From NCBI GenBank assembly GCA_039969355.1, contig JBDVOA010000031.1, forward strand, positions 190,035 to 254,034: a stretch of 64,000 nucleotides of DNA. Reading direction: 5' to 3'. Numbering within the stretch: the stretch's first letter is position 1; each line of letters begins with the position of its first letter. Origin of the DNA: JL08 sp039969355 (GTDB lineage Bacteria; Pseudomonadota; Alphaproteobacteria; Rhodobacterales; Rhodobacteraceae). The notes below the pieces were generated by a model. It searched no databases. It saw nothing but the letters and a program-made list of their open reading frames with translations, and was not told the origin of the DNA. A program made the position numbers and the translations under genes. Positions 63,165 to 64,000 of this stretch are shown here, in pieces.

Positions 63165-63382
63165 TGACCAAAGCTTACTCATACTCATGCCGCCACTGCG
63201 GAGGGATGGAGGCCTGCCCTGCATCCATCGTCGCCGAGACCAAGCAAGAACTGTGGGAGATGATCGGCCACCACGCGCGGATCGCCCACGGCGAAAATCC
63301 CGATGACTGGGATCAGGAAACCAAAGAATATCTAAGTTCCCTGATCGTAGAGGTCGAAGTGGATTGTAAGTTATCGGCGTAA
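63161..63382 (+). CDS. DUF1059 small protein
   Basis: A 73-residue protein coupled to the GFA gene by ATGA. The motif SCRHCGGMEACPASIVAETK with three cysteines, followed by ELWEMIGHHARIAHG, matches DUF1059, a likely metal-binding domain of unknown function. ATG 63164 is an equally possible start. The C-terminal 20 residues are acidic. Both members of the pair carry clustered cysteines, which suggests metal or thiol chemistry. Confidence 0.82.
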   Translation: MMTKAYSYSCRHCGGMEACPASIVAETKQELWEMIGHHARIAHGENPDDWDQETKEYLSSLIVEVEVDCKLSA

Positions 63383-63770
63383 ACTATTCAGGAGTTGGTT
63401 CTTGCCTAGACCAAGCCCAAAAATGCCGGTGGTAACTGCGGCGCAATGAAAACATTGAGCCAGCATGCAACGAACGGCAGCAAAGTCCGCAACTGAGACA
63501 TTCGTCCAACGTGCAGCGAACGTCCGGTGTTAGTGAAAGCAGTCATTCAACACAAAAACTCGAAATTCCGGTCGTGAAGCAGCCATTTGGTTCATTAGTT
63601 ATTTATTGGCCCTGAGACCTGCGACGCGGTACTTTGAAAAGTTGCGTCACGCAGCGGTTACAGTGCGGCTTCAAAGCCCTCACATTACCCAATTGTGTTG
63701 CCGTTTTGGGGGCGTTATGGTATTGTAAACGCGGAATAATAGCCAAGAAATAGCACGACAAGAGGCAGTT
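63383..63770. other. Intergenic region of about 390 bp, nothing recognised
   Basis: No ORF, strong hairpin or repeat was noticed between the DUF1059 stop and the helix-turn-helix gene. The promoter for the latter is expected near 63700-63760, but I cannot place its boxes with confidence. Confidence 0.5.
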
Positions 63771-64000
63771 ATGACGCCAAGACCAGAGTCGCCTATTGCC
63801 GTCAGAACAGGCGTAGACCTCAAAGCCGCCCGCAAGGCGCAGAAGCTATCCAGAAAGGCACTGGCGGTCCTCTCAGGGCTTCATATGGACACCGTGAGGT
63901 ATTGGGAGCGCAAACCCCGGCTTGGTCTGCGAGGACACGCCGTTACGCGGATGCTGGACGTTCTAGGTTATGGTGAGTGGCGCAAGCGAGAAGTGGAAAT
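63771..64000 (+). CDS. Helix-turn-helix protein, partial (C-terminus beyond the window edge)
   Basis: An open frame from ATG 63771 with AGAGGC upstream runs to the right edge (76 codons visible). The segment GVDLKAARKAQKLSRKALAV, then LSGLHMDTVRYWERKP, has the layout of an XRE/MerR-like DNA-binding helix-turn-helix. It then reads VTRMLDVLGYGEWRKREV. Such short regulators occur in mobile elements or as stand-alone repressors. Family assignment needs the remaining sequence. Confidence 0.6.
   Translation, partial: MTPRPESPIAVRTGVDLKAARKAQKLSRKALAVLSGLHMDTVRYWERKPRLGLRGHAVTRMLDVLGYGEWRKREVE

Noticed and set aside
1..64000. CRISPR array or cas genes
   Set aside because: No series of regularly spaced identical repeats and no Cas-like proteins were seen.

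Overview
The window reads as chromosomal DNA of an alphaproteobacterium, most likely a Rhodobacterales (Roseobacter-group) marine heterotroph. This rests on an RpoH with the RpoH box, a ctaA/M32 peptidase/TrmJ neighbourhood, a patatin/3-hydroxybutyrate dehydrogenase pair, a dimethylglycine dehydrogenase-like FAD/GcvT fusion, Hint-domain proteins, many solute importers and a tRNA-Asp with an encoded CCA. No rRNA, CRISPR array, phage module or intact insertion sequence was seen. No species can be named from the sequence alone.

Layout. 1-7347: a minus-strand dipeptide/oligopeptide ABC operon (binding protein, M24 peptidase, two permeases, two ATPases, and a class IV aminotransferase running off the left edge). 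7630-14243: a GST, an MBL hydrolase, a dienelactone hydrolase, an M32 carboxypeptidase, heme A synthase and a TrmJ-type methyltransferase. 14402-18806: thiamine phosphate synthase, a HupE/UreJ and DUF4198 divergent pair, and the pseudouridine salvage pair psuK-psuG. 19021-23149: two unknown envelope proteins, DUF502, patatin and 3-hydroxybutyrate dehydrogenase. 23520-23632: a candidate small RNA with its own promoter and terminator. 23702-31882: an orphan YejA-like binding protein, an AraC regulator, a VOC protein, an acyl-CoA synthetase overlapping a DsbA-like protein, a Bcr/CflA exporter and an aminotransferase. 32064-35433: tRNA-Asp, the FAD/GcvT dehydrogenase and a MobA-like nucleotidyltransferase. 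35436-37511: two Hint-domain proteins and a coupled 75-residue ORF.

38299-50955 is an envelope and stress block: rpoH, a frameshifted MsrQ-like gene, a small exported protein with an internal stop, a rhomboid-like protease, MprF, an export module (outer membrane factor, HlyD adaptor, DUF3302), a small periplasmic protein, a two-component system and a divergent HtrA protease. 51668-56360 is a decaying sugar/hexuronate locus: uxuA and two Gfo/Idh dehydrogenases survive, while the GntR regulator, a sugar-binding protein and what may be a transporter ATPase are reduced to fragments. 56537-60915 holds a cytochrome P450 and a type I secretion ABC/adaptor pair. 61720-64000 holds a LysR regulator divergent from a GFA-family/DUF1059 pair, with repeated motifs between them, and a partial helix-turn-helix gene at the right edge.

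The observations most worth following up are the candidate small RNA, the Hint-domain cluster in which one paralogue has lost its conserved Cys and His beside a coupled small ORF, and the decayed uronate/sugar operon, parts of which cannot be seen by ORF calling. Two single-base or single-codon lesions (39729-39736 and 40572-40574) may be real gene decay or sequence error.
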